This document shows positions 1 through 8,405 of a stretch of 64,000 bases of DNA, one piece after another. Made by a program: the position numbers and the translations under genes. The notes under the pieces are model-generated. The model was not told the DNA's origin. It did not search any database and saw only the letters and a list, made by a program, of their open reading frames with translations. This stretch comes from Rhizobium sp. BK251 (lineage in GTDB: Bacteria > Pseudomonadota > Alphaproteobacteria > Rhizobiales > Rhizobiaceae): contig NZ_SLUQ01000007.1 of assembly GCF_004345245.1 (NCBI RefSeq), positions 372,001-436,000 on the forward strand. Reading direction: 5' to 3'. The number at the start of each line of letters is the position of its first letter. Position 1 is the stretch's first letter.

Positions 1-1213
1 GCGCGCGGCGAAGACGCATCATGCATTCGACGCGGGTGCGGCCGTGCACGATGAGCTTGCCGATCAGGCTGTCGTAGTAGGGGGGGATCTTGTAGCCCTG
101 ATAGGCACCGGAATCGATGCGTACGCCAAGGCCGCCAGGGGCGTGGAAGTGCGTGATCGTGCCTGGCGAGGGCACGAAGGTGCGCGCGTCCTCGGCGTTG
201 ATGCGGCATTCGATCGCGTGGCCATGGAAGACGACCTCGTCCTGCGTGACCGAAAGCCCGGCGCCGGAGGCGACGCGGATCTGTTCGTGCACGAGGTCGA
301 TGCCGGTGATGGCTTCGGTAACGGGGTGCTCCACCTGCAGGCGCGTGTTCATTTCGATGAAATAGAACTCGCCGTCCTCATAGAGGAACTCGATTGTGCC
401 GGCGCCGCGATACTTCAGCTTTTTCATCGCATCGGCGCAGACCTGGCCGATCTTCATGCGCTGCTCGACATTGAGCGCAGGCGAATTGGCTTCTTCCCAG
501 ACCTTCTGGTGGCGCCGCTGCAGCGAGCAGTCGCGTTCACCGAGGTGGATGGCGTTGCCTTCGCCGTCACCGAAGACCTGAATCTCGATGTGGCGCGGCT
601 TGCCGAGGTATTTCTCCATGTAGACGGCGTCGTTTCCGAAGGCGGCAGCCGCTTCGGTGCGCGCCGTCGACCAGGCTTCGATCAGGTCGGCTTCGGACTT
701 TGCGACCTTCATGCCGCGTCCGCCACCGCCGGCCGTCGCCTTGATGAGCACCGGGTAACCGATCTGGGCGGCAGTCTTCAGCGCGTCGGCCTCGTCCTTG
801 ACTTCGCCGTCGGAGCCGGGAACGACGGGGATGCCGAGTTCCTGCGCCGTCGTCTTGGCCGTGATCTTGTCGCCCATGATGCGGATATGATCCGCCGTCG
901 GACCGATGAAGGTGATGCCGTGGGCCTCCAGGATGTCAGCGAACTTCGCATTCTCCGAGAGGAAGCCATAGCCGGGATGCACGGCGTCGGCGCCGGTTAT
1001 CTCACAGGCCGCGACGATCTGGTGGATATTGAGATAGCTGTCGCGCGAAGGCGGCGGGCCGATGCAGACGCTCTCGTCGGCCAGGCGCACATGCATGGCG
1101 TCGGCGTCGGCAGTCGAGTGGACTGCGACGGTTGCAATGCCAAGCTCCTTGCAGGCGCGAAGCACCCGGAGGGCGATTTCCCCGCGATTGGCTATGAGGA
1201 TCTTCGAAATCAT
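1..1213 (-). CDS. accC: Biotin carboxylase subunit of acetyl-CoA carboxylase (3' end outside window)
   Basis: AccC carboxylates the biotin carried by AccB using ATP and bicarbonate, the first half-reaction of malonyl-CoA formation for fatty acid synthesis. The minus strand reads MISKILIANRGEIA from the ATG at 1213 and stays open to the window edge, giving 404 of the usual ~450 residues. Visible ATP-grasp signatures include the glycine-rich loop TAGGGGRGMKV and EMNTRLQVEHPVTE, which contains the catalytic arginine. The gene starts 10 bp after the accB stop, so the two are co-transcribed. The C-terminus is missing only because the window ends. Confidence 0.97.
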   Translation of the reverse strand, partial: MISKILIANRGEIALRVLRACKELGIATVAVHSTADADAMHVRLADESVCIGPPPSRDSYLNIHQIVAACEITGADAVHPGYGFLSENAKFADILEAHGITFIGPTADHIRIMGDKITAKTTAQELGIPVVPGSDGEVKDEADALKTAAQIGYPVLIKATAGGGGRGMKVAKSEADLIEAWSTARTEAAAAFGNDAVYMEKYLGKPRHIEIQVFGDGEGNAIHLGERDCSLQRRHQKVWEEANSPALNVEQRMKIGQVCADAMKKLKYRGAGTIEFLYEDGEFYFIEMNTRLQVEHPVTEAITGIDLVHEQIRVASGAGLSVTQDEVVFHGHAIECRINAEDARTFVPSPGTITHFHAPGGLGVRIDSGAYQGYKIPPYYDSLIGKLIVHGRTRVECMMRLRRA

Positions 1214-1223
1214 GGGGCCGGGC

Positions 1224-1694
1224 CTATTCGATGACGACAAGGGCTTCGCCATATTCGACCGGACGTCCATCCTCGACGAGGATCTCGGTGACCGTGCCGG
1301 AGCGCGGCGCCGGAATCTGGTTCATGGTCTTCATCGCTTCGATGATGAGCAGCGTCTGGCCTTCCTTGACGGCCGTGCCTACCTCGATGAAAGCCCGTGC
1401 GCCCGGTGCAGGGGCCATATAGACGGTGCCGACCATCGGCGCGTTCACGACGTTGGCCGGGTTGCGGCCGGCTGCAGCCGGCGCAGCGGCTGCCGGCGCT
1501 GCTGCCATCGGAGCCGGGGCGGCAAAGGCGGGCGCGGCGAACGGAGCCTGGACATACTGCGTGTTTCCGGCGCGTGAAACGCGGATGCGCAGATCGTCCT
1601 GCTCGACCTCGATCTCGGTCAGATCCGTGTCGTTGAGGATATTGGCAAGATCGCGGATCAGCGCCTGATCGATGCCGTTCTTCTTGTCAGCCAT
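1224..1694 (-). CDS. accB: Biotin carboxyl carrier protein of acetyl-CoA carboxylase
   Basis: AccB is the cytoplasmic carrier that shuttles carboxybiotin between AccC and the carboxyltransferase. The 156-residue product has the standard layout: an N-terminal helical segment, a flexible Ala/Pro-rich linker (about residues 48-78) and a C-terminal biotinyl domain. The biotinylation site is EAMKTMN with the acceptor lysine at residue 122. Its position between aroQ and accC is the usual alphaproteobacterial order, and the 21-bp gap to aroQ suggests one transcript. Confidence 0.97.
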   Translation of the reverse strand: MADKKNGIDQALIRDLANILNDTDLTEIEVEQDDLRIRVSRAGNTQYVQAPFAAPAFAAPAPMAAAPAAAAPAAAGRNPANVVNAPMVGTVYMAPAPGARAFIEVGTAVKEGQTLLIIEAMKTMNQIPAPRSGTVTEILVEDGRPVEYGEALVVIE

Positions 1695-1715
1695 TTGCTT
1701 TGCCCTGTCTTCTTC

Positions 1716-2153
1716 TTATGCCGTGATGTTCTTCAGCGCGTGCAGCGCCATGATGTAGCCGTAAGGCCCGAAGCCGGCGATCATGCCCTTTGCCGCAGGC
1801 GCGATCATCGACTTGTGGCGGAATTCTTCCCGCGCGTGGATATTTGAAATGTGCACTTCGATCACCGGAATGGAAATTGCCCGGATGGCGTCGTGAAGTG
1901 CAATCGAGGTGTGCGTATAGGCGCCGGCATTGATCACAACGCCCATTGCCTTGTCGTCGGCTTCATGCAGCCAATCGACCAGCACGCCCTCGTGGTTGCT
2001 CTGCCGGAAATCGATGTCGAAGCCGATTTCCTCGCCTGCCACGCGGCAGTCGTTCCCGATATCCTTCAGCGTCTTGCCGCCGTAGATGCCGGGCTCACGC
2101 TTGCCGAGGGCATTGAGGTTGGGTCCGTTGAGGACGAATACGGTTCTTGTCAT
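1716..2153 (-). CDS. aroQ: Type II 3-dehydroquinate dehydratase
   Basis: This enzyme dehydrates 3-dehydroquinate to 3-dehydroshikimate in the shikimate pathway. The 145-residue length fits the small dodecameric type II family. The N-terminus VFVLNGPNLNALGKREPGIYGG holds the active-site Arg19 and Tyr24. SNHEGVLVDWLHEA, NAGAYTHTSIALHDA and EVHISNIHAREEFRHKS carry the other conserved active-site stretches. It is the upstream member of the aroQ-accB-accC group. Confidence 0.97.
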   Translation of the reverse strand: MTRTVFVLNGPNLNALGKREPGIYGGKTLKDIGNDCRVAGEEIGFDIDFRQSNHEGVLVDWLHEADDKAMGVVINAGAYTHTSIALHDAIRAISIPVIEVHISNIHAREEFRHKSMIAPAAKGMIAGFGPYGYIMALHALKNITA

Positions 2154-2295
2154 CGGTGTTCCGTCAAAAGTTCAGCGCAACCTATAGACTCCCGGGCACT
2201 TTAAAGAAAGCCCTTTGGAAATCGCCAGACAGAATCCGATTGCGCTTGTCCACAAGCCCGGAACACCGGGAGTTTGGCCATTTGATCGGCGATGC

Positions 2296-3063
2296 TCAGC
2301 AGACCGTCTTGCCGCAGGCTCGCATGTTGCCGACCTTCTGCTCGAGCGTATCTACGCCGACGGCACCCGAGACCGCCTCGTTGCCGATGACATAGGATGG
2401 CGTTCCGGTAAGGCCAAGGCTGGTCGCCAGCATGTAGGTCTCCTTGACGGAGTCGTCGTTGGGGCTCTCCTCCATCTCCTTGCGGATCGCCTCTTCAGTA
2501 ACGCCAAGTGACGTGGCGACGCCGATTGCGCTTTCCTCGGAGGCGCGGCCGTCGCTGTTCAGCATCGTGCGGTGGAAGTCGGCGTATTTTTCTGGAGCAA
2601 GCTTGCGGAAGGCATCGGACACCTTCGACGCAGCCACGGAATCCGGTCCGAGGATGGGGAACTCCTTGAGCACGAAGCGAACGTTCTTGTCCTTCTTCAG
2701 GATTTCATCCATGTCGCTCAACGCATGCCGGCAATAGCCGCAATTGTAGTCGAAGAATTCAACGATGGTGACGTCGCCCTTCGGATTGCCGAGGGTGACA
2801 TCATACTTGGCGTTGAAGATTGCGTTCTTGTTTTCGCCGACGGCCTTGGTTGCCTGGTGGAGGCGCGCCGCCTCCTGCTTCTTTTCGAGCGCGGACTGGA
2901 CGTCGAGCATGATCTCGGGATTTTCGATGAGGTACTGCTTGATGAATTCCCCAAGTTCCTTCTTCTGCTTGGCATCGAGCGCGGCGGCAGGGGAAGACAG
3001 GGCCGTGACGGCGATGACAGCCAGCGCGGAGACCGCAAGCAAGGTTCTTGGAAGAAGTGCCAT
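2296..3063 (-). CDS. Exported DsbA-family thiol:disulfide oxidoreductase
   Basis: A 255-residue protein with a clear N-terminal signal peptide (hydrophobic core about residues 7-28). It is followed by an alpha-helical ScsC-like N-terminal segment and a thioredoxin-fold DsbA domain. The redox motif is CGYC at residues 108-111, and the cis-proline loop is seen in GLTGTPSYVIG near residue 222. It should act in the periplasm on disulfide formation or isomerisation. No partner DsbB or DsbD gene is nearby. It lies upstream of aroQ on the same strand across a 142-bp gap, so it is probably a separate unit. Confidence 0.9.
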   Translation of the reverse strand: MALLPRTLLAVSALAVIAVTALSSPAAALDAKQKKELGEFIKQYLIENPEIMLDVQSALEKKQEAARLHQATKAVGENKNAIFNAKYDVTLGNPKGDVTIVEFFDYNCGYCRHALSDMDEILKKDKNVRFVLKEFPILGPDSVAASKVSDAFRKLAPEKYADFHRTMLNSDGRASEESAIGVATSLGVTEEAIRKEMEESPNDDSVKETYMLATSLGLTGTPSYVIGNEAVSGAVGVDTLEQKVGNMRACGKTVC

Positions 3064-3259
3064 AATGTTCCTCGTCTGTTGAAGGTATTCGCAATAGCAC
3101 AGCGCAGTTAACGTCCGTCAACTCGCGCCGGGAGTTTACGGTGAGCTTTTGGCTCCTTAAACAGCTATTTTCACGGCGAAGCAGCAATCGCGGGATTGTG
3201 AACGGCCGATTATTCCGCCAATTGTTGCCCGCAAATCCCATCTGCAGGAAGACCCGACC

Positions 3260-4417
3260 TTGTTCTCCATCTCGAATCGCAGTGCAGTCGAACCCTTTCA
3301 TGCCATGGATGTGCTTGCTGAGGCGACGAAGCGCCGGCAGGCCGGCCATCCTGTGATATCGCTTGCGGTCGGCCAGCCTTCGCATGCCGCGCCGCAGGCT
3401 GCACTCGATGCGGCGCGCCATGCTCTCGCCGGCGGCCGGATCGGCTATACCGATGCCCTCGGCCTTTCGGAACTGCGCTATGGCATAGCCGGGCACTACG
3501 AGAAGCGGCATGGCCTCAGCATCGATCCATCGCGCATCGCGGTGACGACGGGCTCTTCGGCGGGGTTCAACCTCGCGTTTCTGTCGCTTTTCGACGCCGG
3601 CGATTGCGTCGCGATCGCGCGGCCGGGCTATCCCGCCTATCGCAACATTCTGGCCGCGCTCGGCATCAGGGTTGTCGAGGTGCCCGTCAGTGCGGAGACG
3701 CATTTCACACTGACGCCGGAAAGCCTCGAGGCGGTGCAGAAGGCGACCGGCGAGCGGCTGAAGGGCGTGCTGCTCGCAAGCCCGGCCAACCCGACCGGTA
3801 CCGTGACCGGGCGCGAGGGGCTGCGGGCGCTGGCCGAATATTGCGCCGCCAATTCGATCGCCTTCATCTCCGACGAAATCTATCACGGCCTGACCTTCGT
3901 CGGCGACGAGACGAGCGTGCTGGAACTGACAGACGAGGCGATCGTCATCAATTCCTTCTCGAAGTATTATTGCATGACGGGTTGGCGCATTGGCTGGATG
4001 GTGTTGCCGGAACGCCTGGTGCGGCCGATCGAAAGGGTAGCGCAGAGCCTCTACATCTCGCCGCCGGAACTCTCCCAGATCGCGGCGACCGGCGCGCTCG
4101 GGGCCTCGACCGAACTCGACGTCTACCGCGAAAGCTACCGGCGCAACCGCGATTTCCTGACGAGGCGGCTACCGGAAATCGGTCTTTCGATCGCGTCTCC
4201 GATGGACGGGGCCTTCTACGCCTATCTCGACGTCACGCGCTTTACCAACGACAGCATGGAATTTGCCAAGACCATGCTCGCGCAGATCAATGTCGCCACG
4301 ACGCCGGGCCTCGATTTCGACCCGCTGGAAGGCCAGCGCACGTTGCGCATGTCCTATGCCGGCTCGAATGCAGAGATCGAGGAAGCGGTGGAACGCATCG
4401 CTGCCTGGCTTAAATAG
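3260..4417 (+). CDS. PLP-dependent aminotransferase, class I/II
   Basis: A 385-residue fold-type I aminotransferase. Landmarks are ASPANPTGT (substrate/PLP loop), SDEIYHGL (PLP-binding Asp), SFSKYYCMTGWRIGW (Schiff-base lysine, near residue 235) and the C-terminal TLRMSYAGS arginine motif. The chosen start is TTG at 3260, because AGGAAG lies at 3245-3250 with good spacing and the N-terminal residues ISNRSAVEPFHAMDVL look native; the first in-frame ATG (3302) would remove them. Substrate cannot be assigned. It is transcribed divergently from the DsbA-like gene. Confidence 0.93.
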   Translation: MFSISNRSAVEPFHAMDVLAEATKRRQAGHPVISLAVGQPSHAAPQAALDAARHALAGGRIGYTDALGLSELRYGIAGHYEKRHGLSIDPSRIAVTTGSSAGFNLAFLSLFDAGDCVAIARPGYPAYRNILAALGIRVVEVPVSAETHFTLTPESLEAVQKATGERLKGVLLASPANPTGTVTGREGLRALAEYCAANSIAFISDEIYHGLTFVGDETSVLELTDEAIVINSFSKYYCMTGWRIGWMVLPERLVRPIERVAQSLYISPPELSQIAATGALGASTELDVYRESYRRNRDFLTRRLPEIGLSIASPMDGAFYAYLDVTRFTNDSMEFAKTMLAQINVATTPGLDFDPLEGQRTLRMSYAGSNAEIEEAVERIAAWLK

Positions 4418-4485
4418 GTCGAATACCAGCCGCTTGCACCGGTTTCCGGAATCAGTTCTGCAACGACTTGAATCGAATTGTGAGG

Positions 4486-4605
4486 ATGGCTCTTTCGGTG
4501 GAGCTTGACGCGGACGACATTTCGGAGATCGGCGATATATCTGCGCGCTTCGAGGTGGAGGGCGAACGTTATCCGGATGCGTTCATGAAACTCTCCGGCC
4601 GCTGA
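4486..4605 (+). CDS. Possible 39-residue small protein
   Basis: Between the aminotransferase and the convergent hydrolase gene, an ATG preceded by GTGAGG opens a 39-codon acidic frame (MALSVELDADDISEIGD...) that ends in TGA. Nothing recognisable is encoded. It may be a remnant or chance frame, so confidence is low. Confidence 0.15.
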   Translation: MALSVELDADDISEIGDISARFEVEGERYPDAFMKLSGR

Positions 4606-4655
4606 GGACAGAGAGGAGCGGCCGCCGGATAAGCCGGCAGCCGCCGCTGCATGGC

Positions 4656-5447
4656 TTACTTCGACTCGGCCGCGTCCTCGATCAGCTTGGCGACCTTCTC
4701 CGGGTTGGACACCATGACCACATGGGAGGCACCCTCGACCTCGACCGTTTCCTTGGACTTGGCCCGTTCCGCCATGAACTTCATCGCTTCGGCGGTAATG
4801 TTGCGGTCGGCGCTCCCGTAGATGTGCCAGGAGGGAATGGTCTTCCACAGGGCCTGCTTGGCGGGTTCGGCAAGCGCCGAGGCGGCAATCGGGCGCTGGC
4901 CGATCGCCATGATCTTTGCCTGTTCCTCGGGCACGTCCTTGGCAAACTGGTCGTGGAACTTGGCATGGTCGATATAGAGATCCTTCTCGCCACCTGAGAG
5001 CTCAACGGGCTTTGCGAGTGCCTGGCCGAGCGTGCCGCCCGGGAAGCGATCGGAGAGGCTGCCTGCACTTTCGCCGACCTCCGGCGAGAACGCGGCAACA
5101 TAGACGAGAGCCTTCACGTCAGCCTTCTTCGGCTGGACGTTGGAAATGACCTCGCCGCCGTAGGAATGGCCTACTAGCACGACGGGTCCGTCGATCTGGT
5201 CGATCAGCTGCGTCGCGTAGGCGCTGTCGGCGGCGACGCCACGCAGCGGATTGGCGAGGCTTATGATCTTGTATCCCTTGGCCGCGAGCAACGCATCGAC
5301 CTTGTCCCAGCTTGAGGTGCCTGCAAAGGCGCCATGGACGAGCACGATGGTCGGCTTCTGGTCATCGGCGAGGCCGACCGCGGTCGAGCCGAGCAGCGCT
5401 GCCGCAGAAAGCACGGCGGGACCAATGAATTTGTTGAGCATCGTCAA
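4656..5447 (-). CDS. Exported alpha/beta-fold hydrolase
   Basis: A 263-residue protein with a signal peptide (about residues 1-27, ending near GLADDQ). An alpha/beta-hydrolase domain follows: oxyanion region VLVHGAF, nucleophile elbow GHSYGG (serine near residue 98), the acid in YGSADR and the catalytic histidine in EGASHVVMVS near the C-terminus. It is likely periplasmic, with unknown substrate (small ester or lactone). Its promoter faces a reductase gene across an AT-rich divergent region containing a MarR/OhrR-like operator. Confidence 0.88.
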   Translation of the reverse strand: MTMLNKFIGPAVLSAAALLGSTAVGLADDQKPTIVLVHGAFAGTSSWDKVDALLAAKGYKIISLANPLRGVAADSAYATQLIDQIDGPVVLVGHSYGGEVISNVQPKKADVKALVYVAAFSPEVGESAGSLSDRFPGGTLGQALAKPVELSGGEKDLYIDHAKFHDQFAKDVPEEQAKIMAIGQRPIAASALAEPAKQALWKTIPSWHIYGSADRNITAEAMKFMAERAKSKETVEVEGASHVVMVSNPEKVAKLIEDAAESK

Positions 5448-5498
5448 TTCCTCTCTTTGCTGATGTTCCGGCGGAAGTGCCGTTCGCAGTGAAGTTGT

Positions 5499-5521
5499 AT
5501 TGTGTGCAATTTAATTGTGCT
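5499..5521. promoter_or_regulatory. Possible MarR/OhrR-type operator in divergent promoter region
   Basis: The AT-rich stretch contains two overlapping near-palindromes: ATTGTGTGCAAT (5499-5510) and CAATTTAATTG (5507-5517). The AATTTAATTG core resembles operators of OhrR-like thiol-redox MarR repressors. It sits between the exported hydrolase and the reductase, so it could control both. No ohrR gene is seen in the window. Confidence 0.35.
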
Positions 5522-5626
5522 AAACAAAAAAAGTTGAAGTCGCGTGAACGATTATTCTCTTGTCGGAAGGTGGGCGCGTGGATCGTCCTTGATGCAGAGC
5601 CAAGCCTGATGGAGAGGTGCAAGGTC

Positions 5627-6187
5627 ATGCGCAAGCTAGGTATTTTCCTGAGTCTGTCCCTTGACGGGTACTACTGCGACCGGAACGGCGACATGAGTTG
5701 GGCCCACCGGGAGGATCCGGAGTTCAAGGCCTTTGTCACCGGCAACGCGGCCTCGGGCGGCGAGTTGCTGATGGGGCGAGTTACATACGAGCTGATGGCA
5801 AGCTATTGGCCCACTCCCTTTGCCATGGAGAGGGAACCGGAGACGGCAGAAGGCATGAACAGCCTGCCGAAGGTTGTCTTTTCACGCACGCTCAAGGCGG
5901 CGGGCTGGAGCAACTCACGGCTCGTCAGCGGGAGCCTTGTCGAGGAGGTGCGCAGCATGAAGGCCGGCGAGGGCAGGGATATGGTGGTGTTGGGAAGCGC
6001 CAGTATCGTTCGCCAGCTGGCGGAGGCCGGCCTTGTCGACGACTATCAGTTCGTTGTCGTGCCCATCGCTCTCGGCGGAGGCCGCTCGGTGTTTGAGGGA
6101 TTGTCGAGGCAGCTGCACCTCAAACTGACGGGAACACGAGCCTTCCGTAACGGCAATGTCCTGCTGAGCCACATCACGTCAGACTAG
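5627..6187 (+). CDS. Dihydrofolate reductase-like (RibD C-terminal domain) protein
   Basis: A 186-residue protein of the RibD_C/DHFR-like superfamily, which uses NADPH to reduce pterin-like or other substrates. Typical signatures are SLSLDGYYCDRNGDMSW at the N-terminus, LLMGRVTYELMASYWP and the C-terminal VVVPIALGGGRSVFEG. ATG 5627 is preferred because GGAGAGG (5611-5617) lies 9 nt upstream. An upstream in-frame extension to 5477 crosses the AT-rich promoter region and is unlikely to be translated. The true substrate is unknown. Confidence 0.87.
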   Translation: MRKLGIFLSLSLDGYYCDRNGDMSWAHREDPEFKAFVTGNAASGGELLMGRVTYELMASYWPTPFAMEREPETAEGMNSLPKVVFSRTLKAAGWSNSRLVSGSLVEEVRSMKAGEGRDMVVLGSASIVRQLAEAGLVDDYQFVVVPIALGGGRSVFEGLSRQLHLKLTGTRAFRNGNVLLSHITSD

Positions 6188-6234
6188 GTATATCACTGAA
6201 AAGGGTGCGTTTTGTGCTGGCAGGGCGCCAGCCC

Positions 6235-7044
6235 TCATGGACGCTTCACGCCATAGCGCGCGGCCGGGCGATCATGGGAGAGGTTTGGAATGAGGGCCGA
6301 TTGGGCATTAATCAGCGCATCCCAATCCTTGCTGTCCGGAAGCGACGGAATGGTGACGAGCTCTCCCTGGTCGAACCCGGCGAGAGCCGCATCGACCATG
6401 TCGCCGGCATCCATCACCGTCGATTGGTCCATGTTATCGATCGACACCGGATATCCCGCGCGTGCAAACAGTTCGGTGCGGGTGATGCCGGGTAGTACGG
6501 CCTGCACCCTGACGCCCTTGTCTGCCAGTTCGGCGCTCAGACCGATGGTGAGGGTCAACACGAAGGCGCTTGTGGCGCTGTAGGTGCCGGAATAGGCACC
6601 AGGACGGAACAGTGCGATCGACGCGATGTTGATGATCGCTCCATTTCGACGCGCGGCGAAGGCTTGCGCTGCCGCAACGGCGAGGCGGTTCATAGCCGTG
6701 ACGTTCAGCGCGATCATTCTGTCGAGGTGATCGATGTCATTGTCGAGAAGCCGACCTCTCGGCCCCACGCCGGCACTGTTGACGAGCATCTTCATAGATT
6801 CGTCGCCGCGCAGGCGCTTCTCCACCCTGGCGATGTCGAGCCTGTTCGTCAGGTCCGCCTGCAGGACATCGGCCCTGACATTCATCTGCCTGCTCAAGCG
6901 GTTGGCAAGTTCGCGCAGCCTGGTGACGTCGCGCGCAACGAGCACGACATTGAACCCCCGTCGTGCAAGCCGATCGGCATAGGTCGCACCGATGCCCGAC
7001 GATGCGCCGGTTACCATCGCGGTGTCGATGCCTGGGAACATCAT
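6235..7044 (-). CDS. Short-chain dehydrogenase/reductase lacking the catalytic lysine
   Basis: A 269-residue classical-type SDR: nucleotide-binding TGASSGIG near the N-terminus, LQADLTN, the NSAG structural motif (NSAGVGP), INIASIA with the catalytic serine, and a YSATS segment where the active site normally reads YxxxK. The lysine position is serine here (AGC codon), so classical SDR catalysis is doubtful. The start at 7044 uses GGAG 9 nt upstream; an ATG at 7059 is an alternative. It is divergent from an AraC regulator, with a P450 gene beyond, suggesting a small oxidation/detoxification cluster. Confidence 0.9.
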   Translation of the reverse strand: MMFPGIDTAMVTGASSGIGATYADRLARRGFNVVLVARDVTRLRELANRLSRQMNVRADVLQADLTNRLDIARVEKRLRGDESMKMLVNSAGVGPRGRLLDNDIDHLDRMIALNVTAMNRLAVAAAQAFAARRNGAIINIASIALFRPGAYSGTYSATSAFVLTLTIGLSAELADKGVRVQAVLPGITRTELFARAGYPVSIDNMDQSTVMDAGDMVDAALAGFDQGELVTIPSLPDSKDWDALINAQSALIPNLSHDRPAARYGVKRP

Positions 7045-7362
7045 CTCTCGTCGCTCCATTGCTGAGGTCCGCCCTGGGGCAGTGCGGTCTCGGCGAAGAA
7101 ACTACAGCGCGGCAGGTCGGGCCTCGTGAGCCAATCGCGCACAATCAGCCGGACGAGAACGCATTCCGCCGCCGCTGTCACGAATGCCTGGGCGCCGCGA
7201 GTCCTGCGCCACTTGCGGTCGGCGCGCAAGCCTCCGGCTGCGGTACCATTTGCCGCATGAAATCCCGGCCGGCTTTCGCAATTTGGACGCTCTTGGAGCG
7301 CAGCCTCCTTCGCCGATCGCGCCTCGGCGATGTCCATCGCCGCCGAGTGGAGTTGATGGCCG
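7045..7362. other. Divergent intergenic region, no gene seen
   Basis: About 318 bp between the SDR and the AraC-type regulator. It is GC-rich and holds only frames without coding character. It should contain the promoters for both divergent genes, but no convincing -35/-10 pair or operator repeat stands out. Confidence 0.5.
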
Positions 7363-8319
7363 ATGCCGGATGATATTTCGAGCAACGTCGTATTCGATTT
7401 CGAGGCATGGAGGGTGCTGCTTCGCGATGTCTGCGGCAGGTACAGTCCCGAACAGGCGCAGCCGACCGGCTTCATCGGCCGCGTCCGCGCAAACAGCCTA
7501 TGCGGCTGCGACACGGTGGAGATCGGCTGCAATGCGCGGCGGGTGGAACGCACAGGGCGCGATTGCCGCCTCGACAGCATGGACCATTACTACGCGGTGT
7601 TTCAGCTCGACGGCCGCTCGACCGTCATGCAGAACGATCACGTCGCCACGCTCGAGGTCGGGGATGTCGCGCTGGTCGATTCGACCCGGCCGGTAACGTA
7701 TCACGCGGACGACGGCCCCGGTCGGTGGCTGAGCCTGCATCTGCCGCGCCAGTCGCTGCTTTCGCACCTTGGCCTTGAATTGGAGGGCGGGGTCCATGGT
7801 CGCGGCAACACCGCCGCCGGCCGCCTGCTATACCGGCTCGTCAGCGAAGCAGCCTGGGCGCCGGAACCCGGCCAGGTCGATCCCTATCTCCATCTCGCGG
7901 TCTACGACCTGCTGGGAGCGCTGTTCGGTGCATCCGAAATTCCTGCGGTCAATCCTCACTCCGACCGGCTGTTCGTTCGCGTGTGCGACATCATCAAGAG
8001 CCACTATACGGACCCCGACATCGGCCCTTGCGAGGTTGCCGCAGAGGCGGGAATATCGCTCCGCTACCTCCAGAAGCTGTTCACGCAGCGCGGCTCCACT
8101 TGCTGCAGCTTCATCCAGCGGCTGCGCCTTGAGCACGCCGCCCGCCTCATCCGGCGCCGCGGCGCGATGAAGACTGGCCAGCCGCTCAGCCTGATCGCCT
8201 ATGACTCGGGGTTTCGCGACTACACCCATTTCGCGCGTGCATTCCGCGGCCGTTTTGGTTCCGCGCCGGGTGCCACTGCGGGCGAGCCAAACTCCCGCAT
8301 CAGTACGCTTGGCGACTGA
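7363..8319 (+). CDS. AraC-family transcriptional regulator
   Basis: A 318-residue regulator with an N-terminal cupin-like ligand domain (about 1-190, DHYYAVFQLDGRS and LEVGDVALVDSTRP) and a C-terminal double helix-turn-helix AraC domain (about 205-300). The first HTH is VAAEAGISLRYLQKLFTQRG and the second LIAYDSGFRDYTHFARAFRGRFG. The layout resembles FeaR-like activators of catabolic genes. TGGAG at 7348-7352 supports the ATG at 7363. The P450 gene downstream and the SDR upstream are its likely targets. Confidence 0.9.
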   Translation: MPDDISSNVVFDFEAWRVLLRDVCGRYSPEQAQPTGFIGRVRANSLCGCDTVEIGCNARRVERTGRDCRLDSMDHYYAVFQLDGRSTVMQNDHVATLEVGDVALVDSTRPVTYHADDGPGRWLSLHLPRQSLLSHLGLELEGGVHGRGNTAAGRLLYRLVSEAAWAPEPGQVDPYLHLAVYDLLGALFGASEIPAVNPHSDRLFVRVCDIIKSHYTDPDIGPCEVAAEAGISLRYLQKLFTQRGSTCCSFIQRLRLEHAARLIRRRGAMKTGQPLSLIAYDSGFRDYTHFARAFRGRFGSAPGATAGEPNSRISTLGD

Positions 8320-8370
8320 AGGAAGTGCGCTCCCCGCTCGCGACGCCTCATGACGGTCGGCGTAGGCTCT

Positions 8371-8393
8371 CACGTCTCACTGGTTGAGACGTG
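8371..8393. repeat. Perfect 9-bp inverted repeat before the P450 gene
   Basis: CACGTCTCA (8371-8379), a 5-nt spacer, then TGAGACGTG (8385-8393). The right arm ends just before the P450 ribosome-binding site. It could be an operator or a leader hairpin that occludes translation. It has no T-tract, so it is not a standard terminator. Confidence 0.7.
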
Positions 8394-8405
8394 AAAGGAA
8401 AAGAC

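Noticed and set aside
44..1234. Long plus-strand frame over accC
   Set aside because: It is the antisense shadow of accC, which has perfect family motifs on the minus strand.
2801..3886. Long minus-strand frame spanning the DsbA-like gene and aminotransferase
   Set aside because: It overlaps two genes with strong motifs and has no recognisable domain or ribosome-binding site.
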